Assembly: GCF_039541575.1 (NCBI RefSeq)
Contig: NZ_BAABGM010000001.1
Span: forward strand, 310,001-374,000
Length of the DNA: 64,000 nucleotides
Source: Fodinibacter luteus
Lineage (GTDB): Bacteria; Actinomycetota; Actinomycetes; Actinomycetales; Dermatophilaceae
Direction of reading: 5' to 3'
Below, in pieces: positions 31,824 to 41,800 of the stretch. Each line of letters starts with the position of its first letter. Positions within the stretch are counted from its first letter, which is position 1. The notes beneath the pieces are model-generated. The model was not told the origin of the DNA and searched no databases. It was given only the letters and a program-made list of their open reading frames with translations. The translations under genes were made by a program, and so were the position numbers.

Positions 31824-34052
31824 ATGGCGACCGTCAAGCTGGTCCTCGGCTTGGGCATGACGATCGTGCTCCTCGGCATCGCAGGCGCCCGCCTGCTCTA
31901 CCTCTACCGCGTCGGACGGTCCGCGCAGCCGATCGAGCCGGGGCGGGTCGGCCGCACCGGCGACATCGCCCGCGCCGAGGTCGTCGAGGTCGCCGCCCAG
32001 CGCAAGCTGCTGCGGTGGACCGCGCCCGGGCTGGCGCACCTCGCCGTCTTCTGGGGTTTCATCGTCCTCGTCCTCACCATCGTCGAGGGGTTCGGCGCCC
32101 TCTTCTCACCGACGTTCCACATCCCCGTCATCGGCACCTGGCCCGCCCTCGGCTTCATCGAGGACCTCTTCGCGGTCCTGTGCCTGCTCGCCGTCGTCGC
32201 GTTCACGGTCATCCGGCTGCGCGAGTCGCCCAGGGAGCACGGTCGCTCCTCACGGTTCTTCGGGTCGCACCTCGGGGTCGCGTGGTTCACCCTCTTCATG
32301 ATCGTCAACGTCGTCTGGACGCTGCTGCTCGCCCGTGGCGCGCAGATCAACGTCCAGGACGTCGACGGCACCGACAACCTGCCGTTCCTCGAGGGAGCCT
32401 TCGTCTCGCAGTGGATCGCCTCCCTCCTCGAGCCGCTCGGCGAGACCGCCAACGAGGTCATCGAGACGGTCGCCCTCCTCCTCGCCCTCGGCGTCCTCCT
32501 CGGGTTCACGGTCTTCGTCACGTACAGCAAGCACCTCCACATCCTGCTCTCGCTGCCGAACGTCGCCCTCGCTCGCCGCCCACGGGCGCTCGGGGCGCTC
32601 CTGCCGGTGTACTCGGGCGGGACGGCCGTCGACTTCGAGGACCCGGGCGAGGACGACCTCATGGGGGTCGGGAAGGTCGAGGACTTCACCTGGAAGGGCC
32701 TGCTCGACTTCGGGACCTGCACCGAGTGCGGCCGCTGCCAGAGCCAGTGCCCGGCGTGGAACACCGGGAAGCCGCTCTCGCCCAAGCTGCTCATCATGAC
32801 CCTGCGCGACCACGCGCTCGCCAAGGGCCCGTGGCTCACGGCGGCCGAGGAGGCGCGGGCGGGGCTCGACGACGAGCTACAGGCCCTCGCCTCGGTCCCG
32901 CTCGTCGGGGAGACGGGCTACGCCACGGAGTCACCGCTCGCCGCCTACACGCCGCACGGCCCGGATGCCGTCATCGACCAGGACGTGCTGTGGTCGTGCA
33001 CGACGTGCGGTGCCTGCGTCGAGCAGTGCCCCGTCGACATCGAGCACGTCGACCACATCGTCGACATGCGGCGCTACCAGGTGCTCATGGAGTCGGCCTT
33101 CCCCGAGGAGGCCGGCATCATGCTCACGAACCTCGAGCACGCCGCCGACCCCTGGGGCCGGGGCGTGGCCCAGCGCCTCCAGTGGACCGAGCCGCTCGAC
33201 TTCGACGTCCGGGTGCTCGGCGACGACGGCGGGACGACGATCCCCGACGACGTCGAGTACCTCTACTGGGTCGGGTGCGCCGGAGCCCTCGACGAGGGCG
33301 CGCAGCGCACCGCCCGGGCCGTCGCCACGCTGCTCCACGAGGCCGGGGTCGAGTTCATGGTGCTCGGCGACGCCGAGTCCTGCACCGGTGACCCGGCCCG
33401 CCGGATGGGCCACGAGTACCTGTTCCAGATGCTCGCGACCCAGAACGTCGAGGTGCTCAACGAGGCCGGCGCGAAGCGGATCGTCGTCACCTGCGCCCAC
33501 TGCTTCAACACGCTGCGCAACGAGTACCCCCAGGTGGGCGGGCACTACGAGGTCGTCCACCACACGACCCTGCTCTCCCGGCTCGTCGCGGAGCGGCGGC
33601 TCGTCCCCGTCGCCCCCGTGGCCAGGTCGGTGACCTACCACGACCCGTGCTACCTCGGGCGGCACAACCGCGTGTTCAGCGCCCCACGGGAGGTGCTCGG
33701 GTCCGTCCCCGGCCTCACCCTCACCGAGATGCCGCGCACCCGGGAGCGCTCGTTCTGCTGCGGTGCGGGCGGCGCCCGCATGTGGATGGACGAGGACCTC
33801 GGCACCCGGATCAACCTCGACCGCACGGACGAGGCGCTGGCCCTGTCGCCCGACCTCGTCGCCGCCGCGTGCCCCTTCTGCGTCACCATGCTCGGCGACG
33901 GCATCGCCCAGCGGCGGATCGAGGGCACGGCCGGCGACGGCGTCGAGGCCGTCGACATCGCCGAGGTGCTCCTGCGCTCGGTCCGCCCCGACCTCGACGA
34001 GTCCCCGTCGGCGCCCGCCGACTCCACCCCCGCACCCACGCCACCCCAGTGA
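31824..34052 (+). CDS. Membrane-bound ETF-oxidising Fe-S oxidoreductase (EMO-like)
   Basis: A 742-aa membrane protein. Residues 1-270 hold about five to six helices with several His, resembling the NarI-like cytochrome b domain; then two [4Fe-4S] motifs, Cys-Thr-Glu-Cys-Gly-Arg-Cys from Cys299 and Cys-Thr-Thr-Cys-Gly-Ala-Cys from Cys392, and two CCG domains (Thr-Cys-Ala-His-Cys-Phe-Asn and Phe-Cys-Cys-Gly-Ala-Gly-Gly-Ala-Arg-Met). This layout is that of the ETF:(methyl)menaquinone oxidoreductases of actinobacteria and syntrophs. Its place after etfBA supports electron exchange between ETF and the quinone pool, in either direction. Confidence 0.87.
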   Translation: MATVKLVLGLGMTIVLLGIAGARLLYLYRVGRSAQPIEPGRVGRTGDIARAEVVEVAAQRKLLRWTAPGLAHLAVFWGFIVLVLTIVEGFGALFSPTFHIPVIGTWPALGFIEDLFAVLCLLAVVAFTVIRLRESPREHGRSSRFFGSHLGVAWFTLFMIVNVVWTLLLARGAQINVQDVDGTDNLPFLEGAFVSQWIASLLEPLGETANEVIETVALLLALGVLLGFTVFVTYSKHLHILLSLPNVALARRPRALGALLPVYSGGTAVDFEDPGEDDLMGVGKVEDFTWKGLLDFGTCTECGRCQSQCPAWNTGKPLSPKLLIMTLRDHALAKGPWLTAAEEARAGLDDELQALASVPLVGETGYATESPLAAYTPHGPDAVIDQDVLWSCTTCGACVEQCPVDIEHVDHIVDMRRYQVLMESAFPEEAGIMLTNLEHAADPWGRGVAQRLQWTEPLDFDVRVLGDDGGTTIPDDVEYLYWVGCAGALDEGAQRTARAVATLLHEAGVEFMVLGDAESCTGDPARRMGHEYLFQMLATQNVEVLNEAGAKRIVVTCAHCFNTLRNEYPQVGGHYEVVHHTTLLSRLVAERRLVPVAPVARSVTYHDPCYLGRHNRVFSAPREVLGSVPGLTLTEMPRTRERSFCCGAGGARMWMDEDLGTRINLDRTDEALALSPDLVAAACPFCVTMLGDGIAQRRIEGTAGDGVEAVDIAEVLLRSVRPDLDESPSAPADSTPAPTPPQ

Positions 34053-34059
34053 GGACCAG

Positions 34060-35778
34060 ATGACCGACACCGCCACGACCGCCCCCGAGTCCGGCCACTT
34101 CGGCGGCGCCGGGCTCGACCTGCCGACGCTCACCCTCATGCTCGAGGCGCTCGGCGACTTCGTCGACGCCTCCCTCTCCCCCGACCTCCAGCTCGAGCTC
34201 GACCACGAGGACCGCTGCCCCGAGGACATCGTGCGGGCGATGTCGGACCCCATGACGCTCGGCGTCCAGCTCGTCTTCATCCCCGAGCAGTACGGCGGCA
34301 TGGACGGCGGGGCGTTCGACTCCTACCGGGTGTGCGAGGCGATGGCCCGCAAGGACATCGGGCTCGCGACGGCGGTCTTCGCGACCTTCCTGGGCTCCGA
34401 CCCGATCGTCGTCGGGGCCACGGAGGAGCAGAAGAAGGAGTGGCTCGGCGCCATCGCCGAGCAGGGCGTCGTCTTCGCGTACGGCGCGACCGAACCGGAT
34501 GCCGGGTCCGACCTCGGCGCGATGACGACGACCGCGACGCCGGTCACCGATGCCGACGGCACGGTGACGGCCTACCGGATCAACGGACGCAAGCAGTGGA
34601 TCTCGAACGGCTCCATCGCCGACTACTGCACGATCCTCGCGGCGACCCCCGAGGGGCCGACCTGGTTCGTCGTCGCGAAGGACACCCCGGGCTTCACCGG
34701 CGGCCCGCCCGAGGACAAGCACGGCATCCGGCTGTCGAACACGGCCTCGCTGTTCCTCGACGACGTCGAGGTGCCCGCCGGGAACCTCGTCGGCACGCGG
34801 GGCGGGCTCGGGCTCGTCCAGGCCCAGCAGGTCTTCGGCTACACCCGCCTCATGGTCGCGGCCTTCGGCCTCGGTGGCGGCTGGGAGGCCCTCGACCGCG
34901 CCATCGCGTACTCGCAGCAGCGCGAGCAGGGCGGTGGCCCGCTCAGCGAGAAGCAGGGCTTCACGCACAAGCTCATCGTCCCGCACGCCGTGCGCCTCGA
35001 GGCGGCCCGCGCCTTCATGGAGGACACCGCCGACCGACTCGACCGCGGCCTCGGGGACAACGGGGCGATGAACACCGAGGGCGCCATCGCGAAGTACATG
35101 GCGACCGAGGCCGGCAACGCCGCCGCCGACGCCGCGATCCAGGCGCACGGCGGCTACGGCTTCACCCGCCCCTACGTCGTCGAGAAGATCCGTCGCGACG
35201 TGCGGATCACGACGATCTACGAGGGCACCTCCGAGATCATGGAGATGACCATCGCGCGCGACCGGTGGCAGGCCCACCTGAAGTCACGCGGTCGGCACTA
35301 CCTCGACCTGGCGAGCGAGCTGAACGCACTGCACGCCCGCAACCCGCAGGTCGGTGCGGGTGCGGCGGCCCTCGCGGCCCAGTCCCTCGCCGTCGTCCTC
35401 GACTGCTGCCAGGCGGGGCGGCTCACCCGCAACCAGCACCTGCTGTTCCGCATCGGCGAGCTCGTCGCGACGACGGAGACCGCCCTCGTGTTCGCCCGCG
35501 AGGCCGACAAGGCGATGGCGGGCGCTCGGTTCGAGAAGTCGCCCACCCGCTTCGACGGCGAGGCCGTCGCCGCGATGTCCCGGGTCTTCGCCCGCGAGGC
35601 GGCGCAGCACGTGGCCGTCGACGGCACCCGCTGGGTCGCCGGCGCGCTGGAACCGGACAGCCCCGTGCTCGCCCGGCTGACCGGCATCCCGACCGATGCC
35701 ATCCGGGCGGCGCAGGCCGGCCTCGTCGCCGACATGGACCGCGTCTCCGACGTGCTCTACGGGCGCTCCCCGGCCTGA
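34060..35778 (+). CDS. Acyl-CoA dehydrogenase with C-terminal helical extension
   Basis: A 572-aa acyl-CoA dehydrogenase. The first ~400 residues are the canonical fold with Phe-Ala-Tyr-Gly-Ala-Thr-Glu-Pro-Asp-Ala-Gly-Ser-Asp and the catalytic-Glu motif Thr-Ile-Tyr-Glu-Gly-Thr-Ser-Glu-Ile. The extra ~150-residue helical C-terminus recalls very-long-chain enzymes such as VLCAD, hinting at long acyl substrates. The ATG follows GAGGACC as ribosome binding site and is 7 bp after the Fe-S oxidoreductase stop. Its neighbours provide ETF and a quinone link; the next gene is the fatty-acid-synthase-like megaprotein. Confidence 0.9.
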   Translation: MTDTATTAPESGHFGGAGLDLPTLTLMLEALGDFVDASLSPDLQLELDHEDRCPEDIVRAMSDPMTLGVQLVFIPEQYGGMDGGAFDSYRVCEAMARKDIGLATAVFATFLGSDPIVVGATEEQKKEWLGAIAEQGVVFAYGATEPDAGSDLGAMTTTATPVTDADGTVTAYRINGRKQWISNGSIADYCTILAATPEGPTWFVVAKDTPGFTGGPPEDKHGIRLSNTASLFLDDVEVPAGNLVGTRGGLGLVQAQQVFGYTRLMVAAFGLGGGWEALDRAIAYSQQREQGGGPLSEKQGFTHKLIVPHAVRLEAARAFMEDTADRLDRGLGDNGAMNTEGAIAKYMATEAGNAAADAAIQAHGGYGFTRPYVVEKIRRDVRITTIYEGTSEIMEMTIARDRWQAHLKSRGRHYLDLASELNALHARNPQVGAGAAALAAQSLAVVLDCCQAGRLTRNQHLLFRIGELVATTETALVFAREADKAMAGARFEKSPTRFDGEAVAAMSRVFAREAAQHVAVDGTRWVAGALEPDSPVLARLTGIPTDAIRAAQAGLVADMDRVSDVLYGRSPA

Positions 35779-35842
35779 CCGCCCCCTCGACCACACCCTC
35801 ACCACCACCACACCCAGCACACCACCGATTCGGGACACGACC

Positions 35843-38800
35843 ATGACGCACCATGACACCCACCCCGTCGCCATCGTCGGCATGTCGGCGATCATGCCTG
35901 ACGCGCCCAGCGCAGAAGCGTTCTGGCACAACGTCTCCGGAGGGAAGTACTCGATCTCACCGACGCCGGCCGACCGCTGGGACCAGGCCCTGTACCACAG
36001 CGAGGACCGCAGCGCCCCGGACAAGACGTACAGCGTCATCGGCGGGTGGGTCCGCGAGTTCGACTGGGACCCCATCGCGTGGCGCCTGCCGGTGCCCCCG
36101 AAGGTCGCCGCCCAGATGGACGAGGGGCAGCGCTGGGCGATCTCGGCCGCGCGGGCGGCGCTCACCGACGCCGGGTGGCCGGCGTGGCCGGTCGACAGCG
36201 ACCGGGTGGCGGTCATCCTGGGCAACGCCATCGGCGGCGAGAAGCACTACACCTCGAGCATGCGGATCCGGCTGCCGGAGATGCTCCGCCGGCTCGAGGA
36301 GTCGGCCACCCTCGCGACCCTGGCACCGGAGACGCGTGAGCGGATCGTCGAGGAGACCCGACGCGGCTACCTCGACGGCACCTTCGAGATCACCGAGGAC
36401 ACGATGCCCGGTGAGCTGGCCAACGTCATCGCCGGTCGGGTCGCGAACCTGTTCAACCTGCGAGGGATGAACTACACGACGGATGCCGCGTGCGCGTCCG
36501 GGCTGGCCGCGCTCAACTCCGCCGTCACGGGCCTCCTCGACCACCAGTTCGACGCCGTCGTCACCGGCGGCATCGACCGGAACATGGGCGTGGACGCCTT
36601 CGTGAAGTTCTGCAAGATCGGTGCGCTGTCGGCCACCGGGACGCGCCCCTTCGACGCCGGCGCCGACGGCTTCGTCATGGGTGAGGGCGCCGCGCTCTTC
36701 GTGCTCAAGCGGCTCGAGGACGCCGAGCGCGACGGGGACCGGGTGTACGCCGTCATCCTCGGCATCGGCGGCTCGTCCGACGGCAAGGGCAAGGGCATCA
36801 CCGCCCCGAACCCCGTGGGCCAGCGGCTCGCCGTCGAGCGCGCGTGGGAGCGCGCCGGGGCCGACCCGGCCACCGCGGGGGCGGTCGAGGCCCATGGCAC
36901 GTCCACCCGGGTGGGCGACGCGTCCGAGCTCACCAGCCTCACCGACGTCTTCGGCGCCGCCGGGGCGGCTGCGCGCTCCATCGCCCTCGGCTCGGTGAAG
37001 TCGAACATCGGGCACCTCAAGGCCGCGGCGGGCTCCGCGGGGCTGTTCAAGATGGTGCGCTCGCTCCACGAGAAGCAGCTCGCGCCGAGCCTGCACTTCG
37101 AGAACCCCAACCCCAACGTCGACTGGGACACCGTCCCGTTCGCCGTCAACACCCACCTGCGTCCCTGGCAGGCACCCACGAACGACGTCCGGCGGGGCGG
37201 GGTCAGCGCGTTCGGGTTCGGCGGCACGAACTTCCACGTCGTCGTCGAGGAGCACGTCCCCGGCCGGCACCGCCCACCGGCGCGCAGCTTCGCGTCCGCA
37301 GGGATCGGCAGCAGCACGGCCGCTCCCCCTGTCGCCGCTCCCGCCTCCGCCGCGACGGCGGCTCCGGCCAAGGCTCCGCTGCGCGGCGCCCTCGTGCTCG
37401 GCGGCCGCGACGACGCCGACCTCGCCGCCCAGGTCCAGGCGGCCCTGGCCCAGGCCCGCGCCGGTGTCACACCGCCGCGCGTCGCGCCCGACCCGGCGCT
37501 GGCGACGGCGGCCGTCCGCGCGGCGGTCGACCACACCGACGCGGCCGACCTCGCGCCCAAGCTGGAGCGACTGGCGACGGCCCTCGCGTCCGGCAACGCC
37601 GGTGCGTTCCGGTTGCTGCGCCAGCAGGGCGTCTTCGTCGGGCGCGGTCCGGCGCCGCGCGTCGCGTTCCTCTACACCGGGCAGGGGTCCCAGTACGTCA
37701 ACATGCTCAAGTCCCTCGCCGCGCAGGAGCCCGTCGTCAGGTCGACCTTCGACGAGGCGGACCGGGTGATGACCCCCCTCCTCGGGAGGCCGTTGACCTC
37801 CTTCGTCTTCATCGACGGCGACGACCCCGCCGCCGTGAAGACCCTCAACCAGCAGCTCATGCAGACCGAGATCACCCAGCCGGCGGTGCTCGCCACCGAC
37901 ATCGCGCTCACCCGGCTCCTCGCCGCCTACGGCGTCCAGCCCGACATGGTCATGGGCCACAGCCTCGGGGAGTACGGCGCCCTCGTCGCCGCCGGAGCGC
38001 TCACCCTCGACAGCGCCCTCGAGGCGGTCAGTGCCCGTGGCCGCGAGATGACCAAGGTCTCCGTCGCCGACAACGGCGCGATGGCCGCGGTGTTCGCCCC
38101 GATGGCCGACATCCAGCGCATCGTCGACGCGGCCGACGGCTACGTCGTCGTCGCGAACCTCAACAGCACGAGCCAGGCCGTCGTCGGCGGCGCCACGGAT
38201 GCCGTCGAGCGGATCATCGAGCGCTTCACCGCCGAGGGGTTCACCGCCACACGCATCCCGGTCAGCCACGCGTTCCACACCTCGATCGTCGCGCCCGCGT
38301 CCGGCCCGTTCGTCGACGCGCTGCGCCGGCTCGACCTCCGACCGCCGACCACCCCCGTCGTCGCCAACGTCACCGGCGAGTTCTACCCGGCGGACGCGAC
38401 GACCGAGACGGTGCTGGACTACGCCGGGCGCCAGATCGCCTCCCCCGTGCAGTTCGTCAAGGGGCTCCAGACGCTGTACTCCGCCGGCGCGCGGGTCTTC
38501 GTCGAGGTGGGGCCGAAGAAGGCCCTGCACGGCTTCGTCGAGGACGTCCTCGGCTCCGAGCACGACGACGTCGTCGCGCTCTTCACCAACCACCCGAAGG
38601 TCGGAGACGACGTGGCGTTCAACCAGGCCCTGTGCGGTCTCTACGCGGCCGGCATCGGCCTCGACCGGCACGCCACCCCCGAGGTCCCCGTCGGGTCGAC
38701 CGCCCCCGCGACACCAGCACCAGCGGTACCTGCGGCCCCCGAGGCCCCCGCGACGACCGGCGGGCCGGCGGCGTCCACGGCACCCGGCGCCGTGGCGTCG

Positions 38801-41800
38801 ACCGCCACGCACGGTGCGGCGACGGCCGCGCCGGCGGACGACACGATCCGCGAGCTGGGGCTGCTCTTCGCCGACGTCCTCGAGAAGGGCATGCACCTGT
38901 ACGCCGGGACGGGCGCGACGGAGCAGTCGCCCGGGTCCGCCGCCACGACGACGAAGACGGCCCCGGCTCACCCCACCACCCCGTCCCCTGCCGTCGAGCC
39001 GGTCGTCATCACCGGCGCCGCCCTCGGGCTGCCCGGGACGGAGCAGACCTTCGCCGACGACAACGTCGCCCGGATCCTCGCGGGCCAGAACTTCATCAGC
39101 GTGCTCGACGAGGACGCCCGCCACCGGATGGTCGACATGCGGATCACCCGGCTCGTCAAGGACGCGAAGACCGGCGGCGGCAGCTTCGCGACGATCGACG
39201 ACCCCCAGGACGTCATCAAGCTCGCCGGGGTGCACGCCCCCCTCGACGTCGTCGAGCAGTTCGGCGTCGACAAGGCTCGCGACGAGGCCCTCGACACGAC
39301 GACCCGGTTGGCGATCGGGGCGGGCTTCGACGCGCTGCGCGACGCCGGCATCCCGCTCGTCATGAGCTACAAGACGACGACCCTCGGCACCCAGCTGCCC
39401 GACCGCTGGGGGCTCCCCGAGGCCCTGCGCGACGAGACCGGGGTCATCTTCGCCTCGGCCTTCCCCGGCTACGACCGGTTCGCCGAGGCCGTCGAGGGCT
39501 ACGCACTCGACCGCGGGCGCCGGGAGGGCCTCCTGGCCGTCGAGGGCCTGCGCGCCCGGATGGCCGAGGACGACCCGGCCCGCGCCGAGGTCGACGCGCT
39601 CGCCACCGAGCTCCGCGAGAACCTCGAGCGCGACGGCGGCTACCGGTTCGACCGTCGCTTCCTCTTCCGGGCACTGTCGATGGGCCACTCGCAGTTCGCC
39701 GAGATCATCGGGGCGCGCGGCCCGAACACGCAGGTCAACGCCGCGTGCGCGAGCACGACCCAGGCCATCTCGCTCGCCGAGGACTGGATCCGCGCCGGCC
39801 GCTGCCGCCGCGTCGTCGTGGTCTCGGCCGACGACGCCACCGGGGAGCACCTGCTGCCGTGGGTCACCGCCGGCTTCCTCGCCTCCGGCGCGGCCGCCAC
39901 CGACGAGCGCGTCGAGGATGCCGCGACGCCGTTCGACCGGCGTCGGCACGGGATGGTCGTCGGCGCGGGCGCGGCAGCCGTCGTCGTCGAGTCCGCTGAG
40001 GCCGCGCGGGAGCGGGGGATCCAGCCGATCGCCGAGGCGCTCGCCACGATCACCGCGAACAGCGCCTTCCACGGCTCGCGCCTCGACGTGCAGCACATCT
40101 GCGACGTCATGGAGGCGCTCGTCCGCGAGGCCGAGGGCCGCGGTGTCGACCGCCACGAGATCGCGCCACGCACGATGTTCGTCTCGCACGAGACCTACAC
40201 CCCGGCTCGCGGCGGCAGCGCCGCCGCCGAGATCAACGCCCTCCGCCGGGTCTTCGGCCCGGCGGCCGGCGAGATCGTCATCACGAACACCAAGGGCTTC
40301 ACGGGACACGCGATGGGCGCGGGCGTCGAGGACGTCGTCGCGCTCAAGGCGCTCGAGACCGGCATCGTCCCGCCCGTCCCCAACTACCGTGAGGCCGACC
40401 CCGACCTCGGCACGCTCAACCTGTCCACCGGCGGGCAGTACCCCGTCGAGTACGCCCTGCGCCTCGCCGCGGGGTTCGGGTCCCAGGTCGCGATGTCGCT
40501 CGTGCGGTGGACCCCCGTGCCCGACGGGCGCCGCCGGGCGCCCGACGAGCTCGGCTACGCCTACCGCGTCGTCGACCACGACGCGTGGCAGGGCTGGCTC
40601 GACCGGCTCTCCGGGCACCCCGAAAGCCGGCTCGAGGTCGACCACCGGCGGCTGCGCGTCACCGACACCGGCCCCGCGACCATCCCGGTCGCCAGGTCGG
40701 GACACGTCCCGGTGCCGTACGCCGACCGGCTGGCCCCGACCCGTGGGTTCACCACGACCCCGGGCGCCCGGACGGCCTCCGCCCCCGCGCCGCAGGTCAC
40801 CGGCGCCGCTCCGGTCCCGCAGGCGCCCGCGACGGTTCCCGCGGCCTCCGCGGCGCCGTCGGCACCACCGATGGCGCCTGCCGCGCCGGCGGCACCGCCC
40901 GCGCCGGCGGCACCCGCGACGCAGCCCTCGGCCGCAGCATCGGCCCCGACGGCGGACTCGGTGCTCGAGACCGTCACCGGCATCGTCGCCGAGATGACCG
41001 GCTACCCGGCCGACCTGCTCGACCCGGACCTCGACCTCGAGGCCGACCTCGGCGTCGACACCGTCAAGCAGGCCGAGGTCTTCGCCGCCGTGCGCGCGCG
41101 GTGGGACCTCGAGCGCGACGACAACCTGCGGCTGCGGGACTTCCCGACGCTCAACCACGTCGCCGGGTGGGTCCGGGGCAGGCTCGGCGTCGACGCCGGC
41201 GGCTCCACGGCATCCGCCGCGGCGGTGCTCGCGCCGTCGCCGCGGCCCTTCGACGAGGGCGCCGAGGTCGTCGCCGACCCGATCCTGGCCACGATCACCC
41301 AGATCGTCGCCGAGATGACCGGCTACCCCGCCGACCTGCTCGACCCCGACCTCGACCTCGAGGCCGACCTCGGCGTCGACACCGTCAAGCAGGCCGAGGT
41401 CTTCGCCGCCGTGCGCGCCCAGTGGGACCTCGTGAGGGACGACACCCTCCAGCTGCGCGAGTTCCCCACCCTCAACCACGTCGCGGCCTGGGTCCGCGGC
41501 CGGCTCGGGGTGGCCGCACCCACCGCAGCCACCGCAGCCACCGCAGCCACGGTCGCTCCGGCCGCCACCCCGGCGGCTGCGCCCGCGGCCGCTCCGGCCA
41601 TGCCGGCCGGCCAGCCGGCGGGCGACGAGGTCCTCGACACGGTGACGTCGATCGTCGCCGAGATGACCGGCTACCCCGCCGACCTGCTCGACCCCGACCT
41701 CGACCTCGAGGCCGACCTCGGCGTCGACACCGTCAAGCAGGCCGAGGTCTTCGCCGCCGTCCGCGCCCGCTGGGACCTCGAGCGCGACGACAGCCTCCAG

